Part shown: piece by piece, positions 48,467-58,877 of the stretch
Layout of the letters: each line of letters begins with the position of its first letter
Numbering within the stretch: position 1 is the stretch's first letter
Assembly: GCF_030159795.1 (NCBI RefSeq)
Contig: NZ_BSND01000003.1
Coordinates: 620,001 to 684,000, forward strand
Direction: 5' to 3'
Length of the DNA: 64,000 bases
Origin: Methylophaga thalassica
GTDB taxonomy: Bacteria; Pseudomonadota; Gammaproteobacteria; Nitrosococcales; Methylophagaceae
Notes under the pieces: generated by a model
Database searches by the model: none
What the model was told of the DNA's origin: nothing
Seen by the model: the letters and a program-made list of their open reading frames with translations, nothing else
Position numbers and translations under genes: made by a program

Positions 48467-49537
48467 ATGACAAAAAAGATTGTAGTTTTGCCTGGTGATG
48501 GTATTGGTCCTGAAATCGTTGCTGAAGCAGTCAAAATTTTAGAAGCATTTCGTCAAGAGGGGCTAGATGTCTCTTTGGAGTATGGCCTCATTGGTGGAGC
48601 AGCATATGATGAAACTGGTACACCGTTACCTGACGAAACACTGCAGATGTCAAAGCAGGCCGATGCAATTTTATTAGGTGCTGTCGGGGGCTACAAATGG
48701 GAGTCACTTGATATCAGTGTAAGACCAGAAAAAGGCTTATTAGGTATCCGCTCCGAATTGAATTTATTTGCCAATTTACGTCCGGCAATTTTATATCCGC
48801 AGTTGGCAGAAGCTTCTACACTAAAAGCTGATGTGGTGGCTGGTCTGGATTTGATGATTGTGCGTGAATTGACGGGTGGCATTTATTTCGGTCAACCACG
48901 TGGTATCAGAACGTTGGAGAATGGCGAAAAGCAGGGTTTCAATACACTTGTCTATCGTGAAAGTGAGATTAACCGAATCGGCAAGGTCGCTTTTGATATT
49001 GCGAGCAAAAGACAAGGTCGAGTTTGTTCTGTAGATAAAGCAAATGTGCTGGAAAGCACAGAATTGTGGCGTGAAACTATGACAACATTGTCTGAATCTT
49101 ATCCGGACATTGAATTGAGTCATATGTATGTAGACAACGCAGCCATGCAATTAGTACGAGCACCCAAACAGTTTGATGTGATGGTGACGACTAATATGTT
49201 TGGTGACATTTTGTCTGATTGTGCATCAATGTTAACTGGCTCGATTGGCATGCTGCCTTCCGCCTCGCTTGATGAAAACAGCAAGGGTATGTATGAACCG
49301 ATTCATGGTTCTGCCCCCGATATTGCTGGACAGAATATTGCCAACCCACTGGCGACAATTTTGTCAGCTGCTATGATGTTACGTTACACACTCGATGAAG
49401 CTGCAATGGCTGATCGAATTGAAAAAGCTGTGAGTAAAGTACTGGATGATGGACTTCGTACTGCGGATATCTATTCTGAAGGTATGACAAAAGTGTCCAC
49501 CTCTGAAATGGGTGATGCGGTATTAGCAGCGTTATAA
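48467..49537 (+). CDS. leuB: 3-isopropylmalate dehydrogenase
   Basis: Oxidises and decarboxylates 3-isopropylmalate to the leucine keto acid precursor. The 356 residues contain [19 protein letters not shown] at the N-terminus, the substrate-binding [20 protein letters not shown] and the NAD region [19 protein letters not shown]. Full length. It is cotranscribed with leuD and asd by spacing. Confidence 0.97.
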   Translation: MTKKIVVLPGDGIGPEIVAEAVKILEAFRQEGLDVSLEYGLIGGAAYDETGTPLPDETLQMSKQADAILLGAVGGYKWESLDISVRPEKGLLGIRSELNLFANLRPAILYPQLAEASTLKADVVAGLDLMIVRELTGGIYFGQPRGIRTLENGEKQGFNTLVYRESEINRIGKVAFDIASKRQGRVCSVDKANVLESTELWRETMTTLSESYPDIELSHMYVDNAAMQLVRAPKQFDVMVTTNMFGDILSDCASMLTGSIGMLPSASLDENSKGMYEPIHGSAPDIAGQNIANPLATILSAAMMLRYTLDEAAMADRIEKAVSKVLDDGLRTADIYSEGMTKVSTSEMGDAVLAAL

Positions 49538-49557
49538 ATTAAAACAAAAGGTGTATT

Positions 49558-50580
49558 GTGAATAAAAAAGTAGATGTTGCAGTAGTAGGTGCTACAGGGG
49601 CTGTCGGTGAAGCCATGTTAGAAATTTTGCACCAACGTCAATTTCCAGTAGGTAAGGTATATGCACTGGCAAGCGAACGTAGTGCAGGCTCTACAGTAAA
49701 TTTTGGTAACAAATCCATTATTGTCGAAGATCTGGCTGAGTTTGATTTTTCTAAAGTACAAGTTGGCTTATTTTCTCCAGGTGCTAGTGTCTCTGCTGAG
49801 TATGCCCCTAAAGCCGCTGCGGCTGGCTGTGTAGTCATCGATAACACATCACAGTTTCGTTACGATGATGATATTCCGCTTGTTGTGCCAGAAGTAAACC
49901 CGGAAGCCGTTGCTGATTACAAAAATCGTGGCATCATTGCCAATCCGAACTGTTCAACCATCCAAATGATGGTCGCATTAAAGCCTATCTATGATGCCGT
50001 CGGTATTACACGTATCAATGTGTGTACATATCAAGCCGTTTCTGGCTCTGGCAAACCAGCGATGGATGAACTGGCGAAACAGACTGCAGATTTATTGAAT
50101 GGTCGCCCTGTTAAGGCAGAGGTTTATCCTAAACAGATCGCTTTTAATGTTCTGCCTCAGATTGATGTATTCATGGACAATGGCTACACCAAAGAAGAAA
50201 TGAAAATGGTCTGGGAAACACGCAAAATTATGGGCGATGAGTCTATCCAGGTTAACCCAACCGCTGTTCGTGTTCCCGTTTTCTTCGGTCACTCAGAAGC
50301 GATTCATATCGAAACGCGTGACAAGATCACTGCTGAACAATGCAAAGCACTTTATGAAAAAGCAAACGGTATTGTCCTGCTTGATGAACGTAAAGATGGT
50401 GGTTATCCAACAGCAGTGACGGATTCTTCAGGTCAGGATCCTGTATTTGTCGGACGTATTCGTGAAGACATTTCCCATGATAAAGGACTGGATTTATGGG
50501 TTGTTGCTGATAACGTACGTAAAGGTGCGGCACTTAACAGTGTTCAAATTGCAGAAGTGTTAGTAGAAAAGTACCTTTAA
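49558..50580 (+). CDS. asd: Aspartate-semialdehyde dehydrogenase
   Basis: Reduces aspartyl phosphate to the semialdehyde, the branch point to lysine, diaminopimelate, threonine and methionine. The 340 residues have the NADP motif VVGATGAVGEAMLEIL and the catalytic Cys132 in IIANPNCSTIQMM. The start is GTG at 49558. Placement after leuB and before fimV matches Pseudomonas. Confidence 0.97.
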   Translation: MNKKVDVAVVGATGAVGEAMLEILHQRQFPVGKVYALASERSAGSTVNFGNKSIIVEDLAEFDFSKVQVGLFSPGASVSAEYAPKAAAAGCVVIDNTSQFRYDDDIPLVVPEVNPEAVADYKNRGIIANPNCSTIQMMVALKPIYDAVGITRINVCTYQAVSGSGKPAMDELAKQTADLLNGRPVKAEVYPKQIAFNVLPQIDVFMDNGYTKEEMKMVWETRKIMGDESIQVNPTAVRVPVFFGHSEAIHIETRDKITAEQCKALYEKANGIVLLDERKDGGYPTAVTDSSGQDPVFVGRIREDISHDKGLDLWVVADNVRKGAALNSVQIAEVLVEKYL

Positions 50581-50607
50581 AATAAGCTAGATAAGGAAGT
50601 TAAGGGG

Positions 50608-53208
50608 ATGAAAATGAAGAAACAGCTTTTTGCCAGTATCGCTGTCGCATCAACGATAGGTTTTTTCACCCCCTTAACGAGTTATGCGTTTGGTTTGGGC
50701 GAAATTAAAGTCATGTCAGCACTGAATGAGCCGTTCAAAGCAACGATTGATATCAACTCACTCTCTACAGAAGAAAAAGAGAGTTTTGAAATCAGAATCG
50801 CCTCAAATGACGAGTTTGAAAAAGCAGGATTAGACCGAAGTTATATCCTGAGCCAGTTAAAGTTTGATGTTGTTGAGCAATCAGGAAAGCCTCGCGTTTT
50901 AATCACTTCGCAACTACCTGTAAAAGAACCTTTCTTGGACTTTTTGCTAACAGCCTCTGCTGGAGGTGGAAAACTCATCAGAGAGTACACGGTACTTCTT
51001 GATCCACCTGAAGTGTTGATGTCATCTCAACGCACTACTCAACAAGCTGCATCTACACCTTCTGTGAATAAGGCTGACACCTCAACAGAAGTGAATAATG
51101 TTAATACTGTTTGGGCTAATGGTGCTACATATGGTCCTGTTGCCAAAGCCGATACCTTATGGAATATCGCTCTAAACACTCGTCCTGATGAGTCTGTCTC
51201 CGTTCAACAGATGATGTTGGCGCTGGTGAATGCTAATCCAGAAGCGTTTGTTGATAACAATATAAATGGACTTAAAGCAGGTTATACGCTGTCTATTCCT
51301 GACAAATCTGCGATATTAGCCAAATCACAGGCACAGGCATATCAAGCCTTCAAAGCACAGAATGAAGCATGGCGCCAGCGAAATACTGTTACGAACAAAC
51401 CCGCGCCAACACCAGCGGTGATTCAACCATCCACTGATGAATCTGAGCCAGCGGCTGAGGATACAATAGACGCCAACACTATCGATAACACGAATGCAGA
51501 TAATAGTGAAAGTAGTGAACAAATCGAAGACGATGCTGCTGAACAAGCGCGTCTGAAGCTCGTTGCACCTGAACAAAGTAAAACGACGGAAGATGATGCG
51601 TCACCGAACCTGGCTGGCAACGAAAAAATTAATGCATTGACTGAACAGTTGACGCTTGCTCAGGAAACGATAGAGGCACAAGCGCAGGAAAACATAGACT
51701 TCAAAGCGCGTATGGATGCCATGGAAGAGCAGTTGGAGACCATGCGTAGACTCATTTCTCTTAAAGATGCTGATCTCGCTAGATTACAGGATATGCTGGA
51801 AGAGAATGAACAGAACAACGCTGCCGGGGACAACACCGCAGTTGAGCCTGATTTAGAGCCGTTAGCTGCTTCTGATGACACTGCTGCTGACGCTGACACT
51901 GATACAGAGAACAATGAAACAGCCGACGTTCAGCTTAGTACAGAACAAGCTCAGACTGAATTGAGTGAAGAGCCCAGTGAGGAGCTGGTACCGGCTAATT
52001 TAGTCGACAATATCAAACAGTTTTTAGCTGAGTATAAATTGCAGGTAGGTGGCGCATTACTTGTTTTCCTTCTCTTGTTGCTGTTACTGGCTAGAAGAAA
52101 AAACAAGGAAGACGAATCGTTTACAGAAGAGACCATACCTGTTGGGGGAATGTCCATTACTGATGATACACAAACATCGCTCTCTGATTACGCTAATGAG
52201 GTGTCAGTTGAAGAGCCAGTGACGGAGTATGAGTCTAAAGATGAACCGCTAAATCAGGAATCCTTACCACAGAAAAGTGTGATGGAGCTCGTTGAACAAG
52301 CTGATATGTTTGTTGGTTATGCGGATTATGCTCAAGCAAAAATTGCGCTCGATCAAGCAAAAGCCAGAGAGCCTGATAATACTTTAGTGGCATACAAATT
52401 ATTGTTTGTGTTGTACAAACAAAAACAAGTTGACGACTTTATTGCTCTTGCTGAAAACACAGACTTTGATGAAGAAAGTATTGAATGGGATGAAATAAAA
52501 CAATGGGGAGCACAACTGGCCCCAGAGCATCCTTTATTTCAGGCTGAAGAGACAGCGGATACGGAATTTGTCTCAGACGAGTCAACAGAACCAGAAAAGA
52601 CTATTGATGATGTTGCAACAGATGAGCAGCTAGATTTTAAACGTCAAGACGAAGTGGATAATGTGTCTATCGATGTGGATCTATCAGAAGAAGACAGTGA
52701 TGACACACCATTAGAGTTTTCAACGGTCAATATGGCTTCTGATATAGATGAGCAAAACGACATCAACGCTGAAGACTCTCAGCTTGAAGACACGTTGACT
52801 GAAGAAATTGATAATGAGTCAGAAGATCATATTGAGGATGATTTGCTCTCGTTTGATACCGGTACAACATTTGGTACACATCAAGAAGAAGATGATAATG
52901 AAGAAGAGAACATAGTCGAGCATGATTCGCTTCTTCCGTTTGAGCCTGGTGCATCATCTTCATTGGATCCAGAGCGTGTTGATATCGCACCATTTGACAG
53001 TGATCTTAATGATGAGGCTGATATCGAATTTGATATTGGTGATATTGATGAAATTGATGAGGCAGAAACCAAATTGGATCTGGCTTCAGCTTACATCGAT
53101 ATGGACGATCCTGAAGGCGCGACCAGTATTCTCAAGGAAGTCATTGCCGAAGGAAACGACGAACAGAAAGTGCGTGCCCAGACTATTCTCGACTCATTAT
53201 CAGACTAA
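50608..53208 (+). CDS. fimV: Inner-membrane peptidoglycan-binding protein FimV
   Basis: Large scaffold that localises type IV pilus and polar factors. The 866 residues have a signal peptide (cleaved near SYAFG), the conserved FimV N-terminal domain (about 28-150), a LysM-like segment (about 180-235, AKADTLWNIALNTRP), a coiled coil (about 337-402), one membrane helix (about 479-496, GGALLVFLLLLLLLA), a very acidic cytoplasmic region and the FimV C-terminal TPR-like domain (about 818-866, KLDLASAYIDMDDPEGA). It lies between asd and truA, its standard place. Confidence 0.93.
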   Translation: MKMKKQLFASIAVASTIGFFTPLTSYAFGLGEIKVMSALNEPFKATIDINSLSTEEKESFEIRIASNDEFEKAGLDRSYILSQLKFDVVEQSGKPRVLITSQLPVKEPFLDFLLTASAGGGKLIREYTVLLDPPEVLMSSQRTTQQAASTPSVNKADTSTEVNNVNTVWANGATYGPVAKADTLWNIALNTRPDESVSVQQMMLALVNANPEAFVDNNINGLKAGYTLSIPDKSAILAKSQAQAYQAFKAQNEAWRQRNTVTNKPAPTPAVIQPSTDESEPAAEDTIDANTIDNTNADNSESSEQIEDDAAEQARLKLVAPEQSKTTEDDASPNLAGNEKINALTEQLTLAQETIEAQAQENIDFKARMDAMEEQLETMRRLISLKDADLARLQDMLEENEQNNAAGDNTAVEPDLEPLAASDDTAADADTDTENNETADVQLSTEQAQTELSEEPSEELVPANLVDNIKQFLAEYKLQVGGALLVFLLLLLLLARRKNKEDESFTEETIPVGGMSITDDTQTSLSDYANEVSVEEPVTEYESKDEPLNQESLPQKSVMELVEQADMFVGYADYAQAKIALDQAKAREPDNTLVAYKLLFVLYKQKQVDDFIALAENTDFDEESIEWDEIKQWGAQLAPEHPLFQAEETADTEFVSDESTEPEKTIDDVATDEQLDFKRQDEVDNVSIDVDLSEEDSDDTPLEFSTVNMASDIDEQNDINAEDSQLEDTLTEEIDNESEDHIEDDLLSFDTGTTFGTHQEEDDNEEENIVEHDSLLPFEPGASSSLDPERVDIAPFDSDLNDEADIEFDIGDIDEIDEAETKLDLASAYIDMDDPEGATSILKEVIAEGNDEQKVRAQTILDSLSD

Positions 53209-53223
53209 AAGAGAGAGGAATTA

Positions 53224-54003
53224 GTGAGAATAGCACTCGGCATAGAATATGCCGGCACGTATTTTTGTGGTTGGCAAATTCAGTCTCATTCCAGAACCGT
53301 ACAAGGTGAACTGCAAAAGGCGGTTTCTGTTGTAGCTAACCATCCGGTTGAAGTGTATGCCGCTGGACGCACTGACACAGGTGTCCATGGCCTAAATCAA
53401 GTGGTGCACTTTGACACAGACTCAATCAGAGAAAAGCGAGGCTGGCTTTTAGGTATCAATGCAAACTTACCTAAAGATGTGAATGTCACTTGGGTAGAGT
53501 TTGTAGATGATGATTTCCATGCCAGATTTTCCGCTATCAAACGAAGCTACCGGTATCTGATCTTAAACCGTCTGAGCCGGTCATCAATTCATCAGCATAG
53601 AATGTGGTGGCACTATCCGCCATTAGATATTGAAAGGATGCAGGCCGCTGCGGATCAATTAGTTGGACAACATGATTTCTCAGCATTTAGAGCGAGTGAG
53701 TGCCAGGCAAAAAGCCCAATCAAGACCTTAGATAAAATTAGCATCAGTCAGCAACAAGACTGTATTGCGATTGATGTCGAAGCACTATCATTTCTACATC
53801 ACATGGTAAGAAACCTTGTTGGTGTCATGACAGCTATTGGCGATGGTAGTAAACCTGTTGAATGGGCTGGTGAGGTCTTGCGCAGTACCGATAGAAGTCA
53901 AGGTGGCATAACTGCGCCAGCAGAGGGGTTATATCTGGTGGATGTTCGTTATCCAGAGCAATATTCAATCCCGGCAGTGTCAGCTTTTCCGGTGCTCTGG
54001 TAA
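53224..54003 (+). CDS. truA: tRNA pseudouridine(38-40) synthase TruA
   Basis: Modifies uridines 38-40 in the anticodon arm of many tRNAs. The 259 residues contain the catalytic aspartate in AAGRTDTGVHGLNQVVHF and the C-terminal FLHHMVRNLVGVM. The start is GTG at 53224 after GAGAGG. It lies in the fimV-truA-trpF order. Confidence 0.96.
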   Translation: MRIALGIEYAGTYFCGWQIQSHSRTVQGELQKAVSVVANHPVEVYAAGRTDTGVHGLNQVVHFDTDSIREKRGWLLGINANLPKDVNVTWVEFVDDDFHARFSAIKRSYRYLILNRLSRSSIHQHRMWWHYPPLDIERMQAAADQLVGQHDFSAFRASECQAKSPIKTLDKISISQQQDCIAIDVEALSFLHHMVRNLVGVMTAIGDGSKPVEWAGEVLRSTDRSQGGITAPAEGLYLVDVRYPEQYSIPAVSAFPVLW

Positions 54004-54039
54004 AGTAACAGCTCTATTTAAGAGTAACCATAGAAACAG

Positions 54040-54654
54040 ATGAGAACCCGAGTAAAAATATGCGGCATAACTCGTCAGCAAGATGCTGATTTTGCAGCAG
54101 AATCTGGAGCTGATGCGATTGGCTTAGTATTTTATCCTCCAAGCCCAAGAGCCATATCTTTTGCGCAGGCAAACACGATTACAGCTAATTTGGCGCCATT
54201 TGTTTCAAAAGTGGCACTCTTTGTTGACCCTGATAAAGACCTGGTTTCACGCTGTCTTGACGAGTTATCGGTTGATATACTTCAGTTCCATGGTGATGAA
54301 AGCCCTGATTTTTGTCACCAATTTGAGATGCCATATCTCAAAGCGGTAAGAATGCGAGATGGTGTAAATCTTCAAGAAGTAGCTGACGACTATTCAACAG
54401 CTTCGGCGTTACTTCTTGATACCTATCAACCAGGCTTACCTGGTGGAACAGGCAAAACATTTGACTGGTCTCAGATCAGTCGTATTGATAAACCCATTAT
54501 TTTAGCGGGTGGTCTACATGCATCTAATGTGTTGCAGGCTATCCATCAAGTGCAGCCCTATGCAGTCGACGTCAGTGGTGGCGTTGAAAGTGATAAGGGG
54601 ATAAAAAGTCATGAAAAGATCAGCACTTTTATGAGAGAGGTGGCAAATGCTTAA
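54040..54654 (+). CDS. trpF: Phosphoribosylanthranilate isomerase
   Basis: Third step of tryptophan synthesis, an Amadori rearrangement in a beta/alpha barrel. The 204 residues begin [20 protein letters not shown] with the catalytic Cys, and later have [19 protein letters not shown] with the catalytic Asp and [19 protein letters not shown]. It overlaps the trpB start by 8 bases, so the trpFBA genes are coupled. Confidence 0.96.
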   Translation: MRTRVKICGITRQQDADFAAESGADAIGLVFYPPSPRAISFAQANTITANLAPFVSKVALFVDPDKDLVSRCLDELSVDILQFHGDESPDFCHQFEMPYLKAVRMRDGVNLQEVADDYSTASALLLDTYQPGLPGGTGKTFDWSQISRIDKPIILAGGLHASNVLQAIHQVQPYAVDVSGGVESDKGIKSHEKISTFMREVANA

Positions 54655-55867
54655 AGAGCATATTCACGATTATTACAAAACATTCCCTGATGAGCGTGGA
54701 CATTTCGGACCTTATGGAGGTCGGTTTGTTGGTGAGACGCTTATGGGTGCGATATATGAGCTTCAACAAGCTTATGAGCAATATCGTAACGATCCCAATT
54801 TTCTGGCAGAAATGGACAAAGACCTGAGCACCTTTGTAGGGCGTCCATCACCTCTCTATCTCGCCGAGAATTGGACACAGAAGTTAGGCGGCGCTCAAAT
54901 TTATTTGAAACGTGAAGATCTCAATCATACTGGCGCGCACAAAGTTAACAATACTATCGGTCAGGCCTTATTAGCCAAGCGTATGGGCAAGAACCGCATC
55001 ATCGCTGAAACAGGCGCTGGTCAACACGGTGTGGCGACAGCAACGGTCGCTGCCAGAATGGGCTTGGAATGTATTGTTTACATGGGCGCAGAAGATGTTG
55101 AACGTCAGGCTCAGAATGTATATAGAATGAAACTGCTCGGTGCACAAGTGGTGCCGGTGGAATCAGGCTCACGCACATTAAAAGATGCGCTTAATGAAGC
55201 GCTACGTGATTGGGTGACCAATGTCGATGATACATTTTACATCATAGGTACTGTTGCTGGCCCCCATCCATATCCTGCTATGGTAAGAGATTTTCAATCT
55301 ATTATTGGACGTGAAGCGAAGCAGCAAATGCTGGATATCAATGGCAAACTACCAGATGCATTGGTTGCTTGTATTGGTGGCGGTTCTAATGCGATTGGTC
55401 TGTTTCATCCATTCATCGAAGATGAGTCTGTTGAAATGCATGGTGTGGAAGGCGCTGGACATGGGATTGAAACAGGTCAGCATTCAGCACCACTTTCCGC
55501 AGGCAGACCGGGCGTTTTACATGGAAACCGTACTTATCTGATGCAAGATGATAATGGTGAAATCGTAGAAACGCATTCAATTTCAGCTGGACTGGACTAT
55601 CCAGGTGTGGGCCCTGAGCATGCTTGGTTGAAAGATATTGGTCGAGCAAATTATGTGTCGGTAACTGATGAAGAGGCGTTAACTGCTTTCCATGAGCTTA
55701 CACGCACCGAAGGCATTATTCCTGCACTTGAGTCAAGCCATGCGTTGGCCTATGTGAAAAAATTGGCACCGACCATGTCACCAGAGCAAACAATAGTAGT
55801 TAACCTGTCAGGGCGTGGTGACAAAGATATGCATACCGTTGCCGCCATGGCTGGATTAAAATTCTAA
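54647..55867 (+). CDS. trpB: Tryptophan synthase beta chain
   Basis: Condenses indole with serine to make tryptophan. The 406 residues carry the PLP lysine in [20 protein letters not shown], the [10 protein letters not shown] loop and the phosphate-binding GGGSNAIG. Full length for TrpB1. trpA follows 10 bases later; other trp genes are not in the window. Confidence 0.98.
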   Translation: MLKEHIHDYYKTFPDERGHFGPYGGRFVGETLMGAIYELQQAYEQYRNDPNFLAEMDKDLSTFVGRPSPLYLAENWTQKLGGAQIYLKREDLNHTGAHKVNNTIGQALLAKRMGKNRIIAETGAGQHGVATATVAARMGLECIVYMGAEDVERQAQNVYRMKLLGAQVVPVESGSRTLKDALNEALRDWVTNVDDTFYIIGTVAGPHPYPAMVRDFQSIIGREAKQQMLDINGKLPDALVACIGGGSNAIGLFHPFIEDESVEMHGVEGAGHGIETGQHSAPLSAGRPGVLHGNRTYLMQDDNGEIVETHSISAGLDYPGVGPEHAWLKDIGRANYVSVTDEEALTAFHELTRTEGIIPALESSHALAYVKKLAPTMSPEQTIVVNLSGRGDKDMHTVAAMAGLKF

Positions 55868-55877
55868 GGAAGTCATA

Positions 55878-56699
55878 ATGAGTCGTATAAGTCAGTGCTT
55901 TGAGAAACTGAAGACAGATGGTCAAACAGCACTTATTCCCTATATTACTGCAGGCGATCCTGAACCTTGGGTAACCGTGCCATTGCTCCATGCGTTGGTC
56001 GATGCAGGTGCCGATATTATCGAACTTGGTATCCCATTTTCTGACCCGATGAGTGATGGTCCTGTCATCCAAAAAGCATGTGAAAGAGCGCTTAAGAACG
56101 ATGTCAGCATTAAATCTGTGCTGACAATGGTAAAAAAGTTTCGTGAGAAAAACACAGAAACACCCATCGTCTTAATGGGCTATGCGAATCCCATCGAAGC
56201 TGTGGGATATGCAGAGTTTGCTAAACTTGCTCAAGAAGCGGGTGTTGATGGAGTATTGACTGTTGACGTACCTCCCGAAGAATCAGTTGAGTTTCGTGAG
56301 ATCATGGATCAGCATGATATTGATACCATCTACTTGGTGGCACCAACGACATCGGCAGAACGTATGTCAATGATTGCTTCTTTTGCGCGTGGATTCATTT
56401 ATTATGTTTCCATTAAAGGGGTGACCGGCTCGGCTTCGCTAGACGTGACAGAAGTCAATGATAAACTCAGTATGCTGCGTGAAAGAACGGATTTACCGCT
56501 AGGTGTTGGTTTTGGTATCCGTGATGGTAAGTCTGCAGCAGCAGTTGCCGAGATTGCCGATGCGGTGGTAGTAGGTAGTACTCTGGTTAAGTGCATCGAA
56601 GAACATGCACAACGACTTGAAGAGCTGCCAGTTGCAGTTGCAGGTCTGTTAGCTGAAATGCGCCATGCCATCAATGCGCGTGATTTAGCAAAAGCATAA
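55878..56699 (+). CDS. trpA: Tryptophan synthase alpha chain
   Basis: Splits indole-glycerol phosphate to indole, channelled to TrpB. The 273 residues hold the catalytic Glu in [20 protein letters not shown] and Asp in [15 protein letters not shown], plus [13 protein letters not shown]. Full length. accD follows after 19 bases. Confidence 0.97.
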   Translation: MSRISQCFEKLKTDGQTALIPYITAGDPEPWVTVPLLHALVDAGADIIELGIPFSDPMSDGPVIQKACERALKNDVSIKSVLTMVKKFREKNTETPIVLMGYANPIEAVGYAEFAKLAQEAGVDGVLTVDVPPEESVEFREIMDQHDIDTIYLVAPTTSAERMSMIASFARGFIYYVSIKGVTGSASLDVTEVNDKLSMLRERTDLPLGVGFGIRDGKSAAAVAEIADAVVVGSTLVKCIEEHAQRLEELPVAVAGLLAEMRHAINARDLAKA

Positions 56700-56718
56700 A
56701 AATAACGAAGGTGACAAA

Positions 56719-57573
56719 ATGAGTTGGTTTGAAAGATTACTCCCATCCAAAATTCGTACAACTGTGCGAAGTCGTTCAGTGCCAGAAGGTGTCTGGTGTA
56801 AATGTCCAAGCTGTGACAATGTACTTTACCGTGCAGAACTTGAACGTAATTTGATGGTATGTCCTAAGTGTGATCATCACCAGCGCATTAATGCCAGAAC
56901 ACGGCTGGAAAGCTTTCTGGATGAAGAAGACCGTAAAGAAATCGCCGCTGAAGTTAAACCTGTCGACACACTGAAGTTCAAAGACAGTAAACGCTATAAA
57001 GATCGTCTTACCCAAGCACAACGAACAACAGGCGAAAACGATGCTTTGTTGGCAATGCAAGGTAGAGTCAATGGTTTACCATTAGTTGCAGTCAGTTTTG
57101 ATTTTAACTTTATGGCTGGATCGATGGGATCTGTCGTAGGTGAAAAATTTGTTCGAGCAGCCAAAGTCGCGCTGAAAAATAATATTCCGTTGGTCTGTTT
57201 TTCTGCGAGTGGTGGTGCGCGCATGCAAGAAGGCTTATTGTCTTTAATGCAAATGGCTAAAACCAGTGCGATCCTGACTCAGTTAAGTAATGCAGGCATT
57301 CCATTTGTATCAGTCATGACTGATCCGACAATGGGTGGTGTATCTGCGAGTTTAGCGATGCTCGGTGATATCAATGTGGCTGAACCTAATGCGCTTATTG
57401 GTTTTGCTGGTCCACGTGTTATTGAGCAAACCGTCCGTGAAACACTCCCGGAAGGCTTTCAAAGAGCAGAGTTTCTGTTGGAACATGGTGCGATTGATAT
57501 GATTATTGATCGTCGTCAAATGCGAGATAGATTATCCAATATCCTCAGCATGCTTCAGCATCGTGCAGCATAG
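56719..57573 (+). CDS. accD: Acetyl-CoA carboxylase carboxyltransferase beta subunit
   Basis: Zinc-finger subunit of the carboxyltransferase that makes malonyl-CoA. The 284 residues have the four-Cys zinc ribbon (CPSCDN and CPKCDHH, 22 residues apart as first Cys to first Cys of each pair, about residues 27-52) and the crotonase-like core with [20 protein letters not shown] and [17 protein letters not shown]. folC begins 6 bases after its stop, the standard order. Confidence 0.97.
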   Translation: MSWFERLLPSKIRTTVRSRSVPEGVWCKCPSCDNVLYRAELERNLMVCPKCDHHQRINARTRLESFLDEEDRKEIAAEVKPVDTLKFKDSKRYKDRLTQAQRTTGENDALLAMQGRVNGLPLVAVSFDFNFMAGSMGSVVGEKFVRAAKVALKNNIPLVCFSASGGARMQEGLLSLMQMAKTSAILTQLSNAGIPFVSVMTDPTMGGVSASLAMLGDINVAEPNALIGFAGPRVIEQTVRETLPEGFQRAEFLLEHGAIDMIIDRRQMRDRLSNILSMLQHRAA

Positions 57574-57579
57574 AACTGT

Positions 57580-58875
57580 ATGCGGTTCAGCACATTGCCA
57601 CAATGGTTGGCGTGGCAGGAAAAATTACACTTCACTGAAATTGATCCAGGCTTAGATCGTATCGCTCTTGTATGGCAAAACATGCAAGGGCAGACAAAGT
57701 TACCATTCAAATTGGTGACGATTGCTGGTACTAACGGTAAAGGTTCCTCAGTTGCTATGACCAGTTGCATTCTGATGGCGGCCGGTTATAAAACTGGGAC
57801 CTATACTTCGCCACATCTGCTAGCGTATAACGAACGTATAGCTATCAACGGTCAACCCTGCTCAGACCAACAGATTTGTGATGCCTTTGCTCGTATCGAT
57901 GAAGCACGTGGTGACATTTCACTCACTTATTTTGAGTTTGCCACACTGGCCGCGGCGGAAATCTTCAGGCTTGAAAAAGTGGATATTGCCGTCCTTGAAG
58001 TCGGTATGGGAGGGCGTTTGGATGCTGTCAATTTGTTTGATACAGATATCGCGCTTATTACCCCAATTGGGCTCGATCATACCGCCTGGTTAGGCGATAC
58101 GCGTGAGAAAATCGCTTATGAAAAGGCGGGCATTATTCGCCCTATGACGCCCGTTGTCTGTTCAGAGACAGTGCCTCCCAGTAGTCTGCTCGAACATGCC
58201 CGGAAACAAAATGCGCCTTTATACAAAGCAGGTGAGGCGTATCAGTATTCACAATTGAATGAGGATAGCTGGAGCTGGCAAGCTACTGGAAATGAAGCCA
58301 GAGTATTACCTTATCCTGCCTTAGTGGGTGATTACCAGATACAAAATGCCGCAGCCGTCGTGCAGGTTTGTGAGTTGTTGAAAGAGCAGGGATTAACCAT
58401 CACCGATACGGCTATTTTAAATGGACTGAAGCATGTCAATCTGGCTGGCAGATTTCAAGAGATAAAACGTGACAATGTGACGCTTATCCTTGATGTCACA
58501 CATAATCAGCAAGGGGCTGAAAACCTTCACAAATTACTTTCACAGCGAAACTGTAAAGGTAAAACATATGCAGTGTTAGCCATGCTAAAAGATAAGGATT
58601 GTCAGTCGGTTATCCAGATCCTGCAAAAGGATATTACACATTGGTTTTTTGCAGGATTGGAGGGTGACCGAGGTATGGATGCTGAGTCTCTGGCAGCAAA
58701 AGCAATATCTTCATCCGAGCTTGATAATTATAACTGTTACACCACCGTGAATGATGCCTACCAACATGCCTTACAGAAGGCAGAAACAGATGATCGGATT
58801 TTGATATTCGGATCATTTCATACTGTAGAAGCTATCATGCGAATTCTTCCTGAGTTCGACCTCAAAAATAAATAA
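57580..58875 (+). CDS. folC: Folylpolyglutamate/dihydrofolate synthase
   Basis: Adds glutamate to folates and makes dihydrofolate from dihydropteroate. The 431 residues contain the P loop TIAGTNGKGSSVAMT, VLEVGMGGRLDAVN and the C-terminal ligase motif DVTHNQQGAENL. It is the last gene of the long leuD-folC run. It converges with the acyl-CoA ligase gene 2 bases away, with no visible terminator between. Confidence 0.96.
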   Translation: MRFSTLPQWLAWQEKLHFTEIDPGLDRIALVWQNMQGQTKLPFKLVTIAGTNGKGSSVAMTSCILMAAGYKTGTYTSPHLLAYNERIAINGQPCSDQQICDAFARIDEARGDISLTYFEFATLAAAEIFRLEKVDIAVLEVGMGGRLDAVNLFDTDIALITPIGLDHTAWLGDTREKIAYEKAGIIRPMTPVVCSETVPPSSLLEHARKQNAPLYKAGEAYQYSQLNEDSWSWQATGNEARVLPYPALVGDYQIQNAAAVVQVCELLKEQGLTITDTAILNGLKHVNLAGRFQEIKRDNVTLILDVTHNQQGAENLHKLLSQRNCKGKTYAVLAMLKDKDCQSVIQILQKDITHWFFAGLEGDRGMDAESLAAKAISSSELDNYNCYTTVNDAYQHALQKAETDDRILIFGSFHTVEAIMRILPEFDLKNK

Positions 58876-58877
58876 GC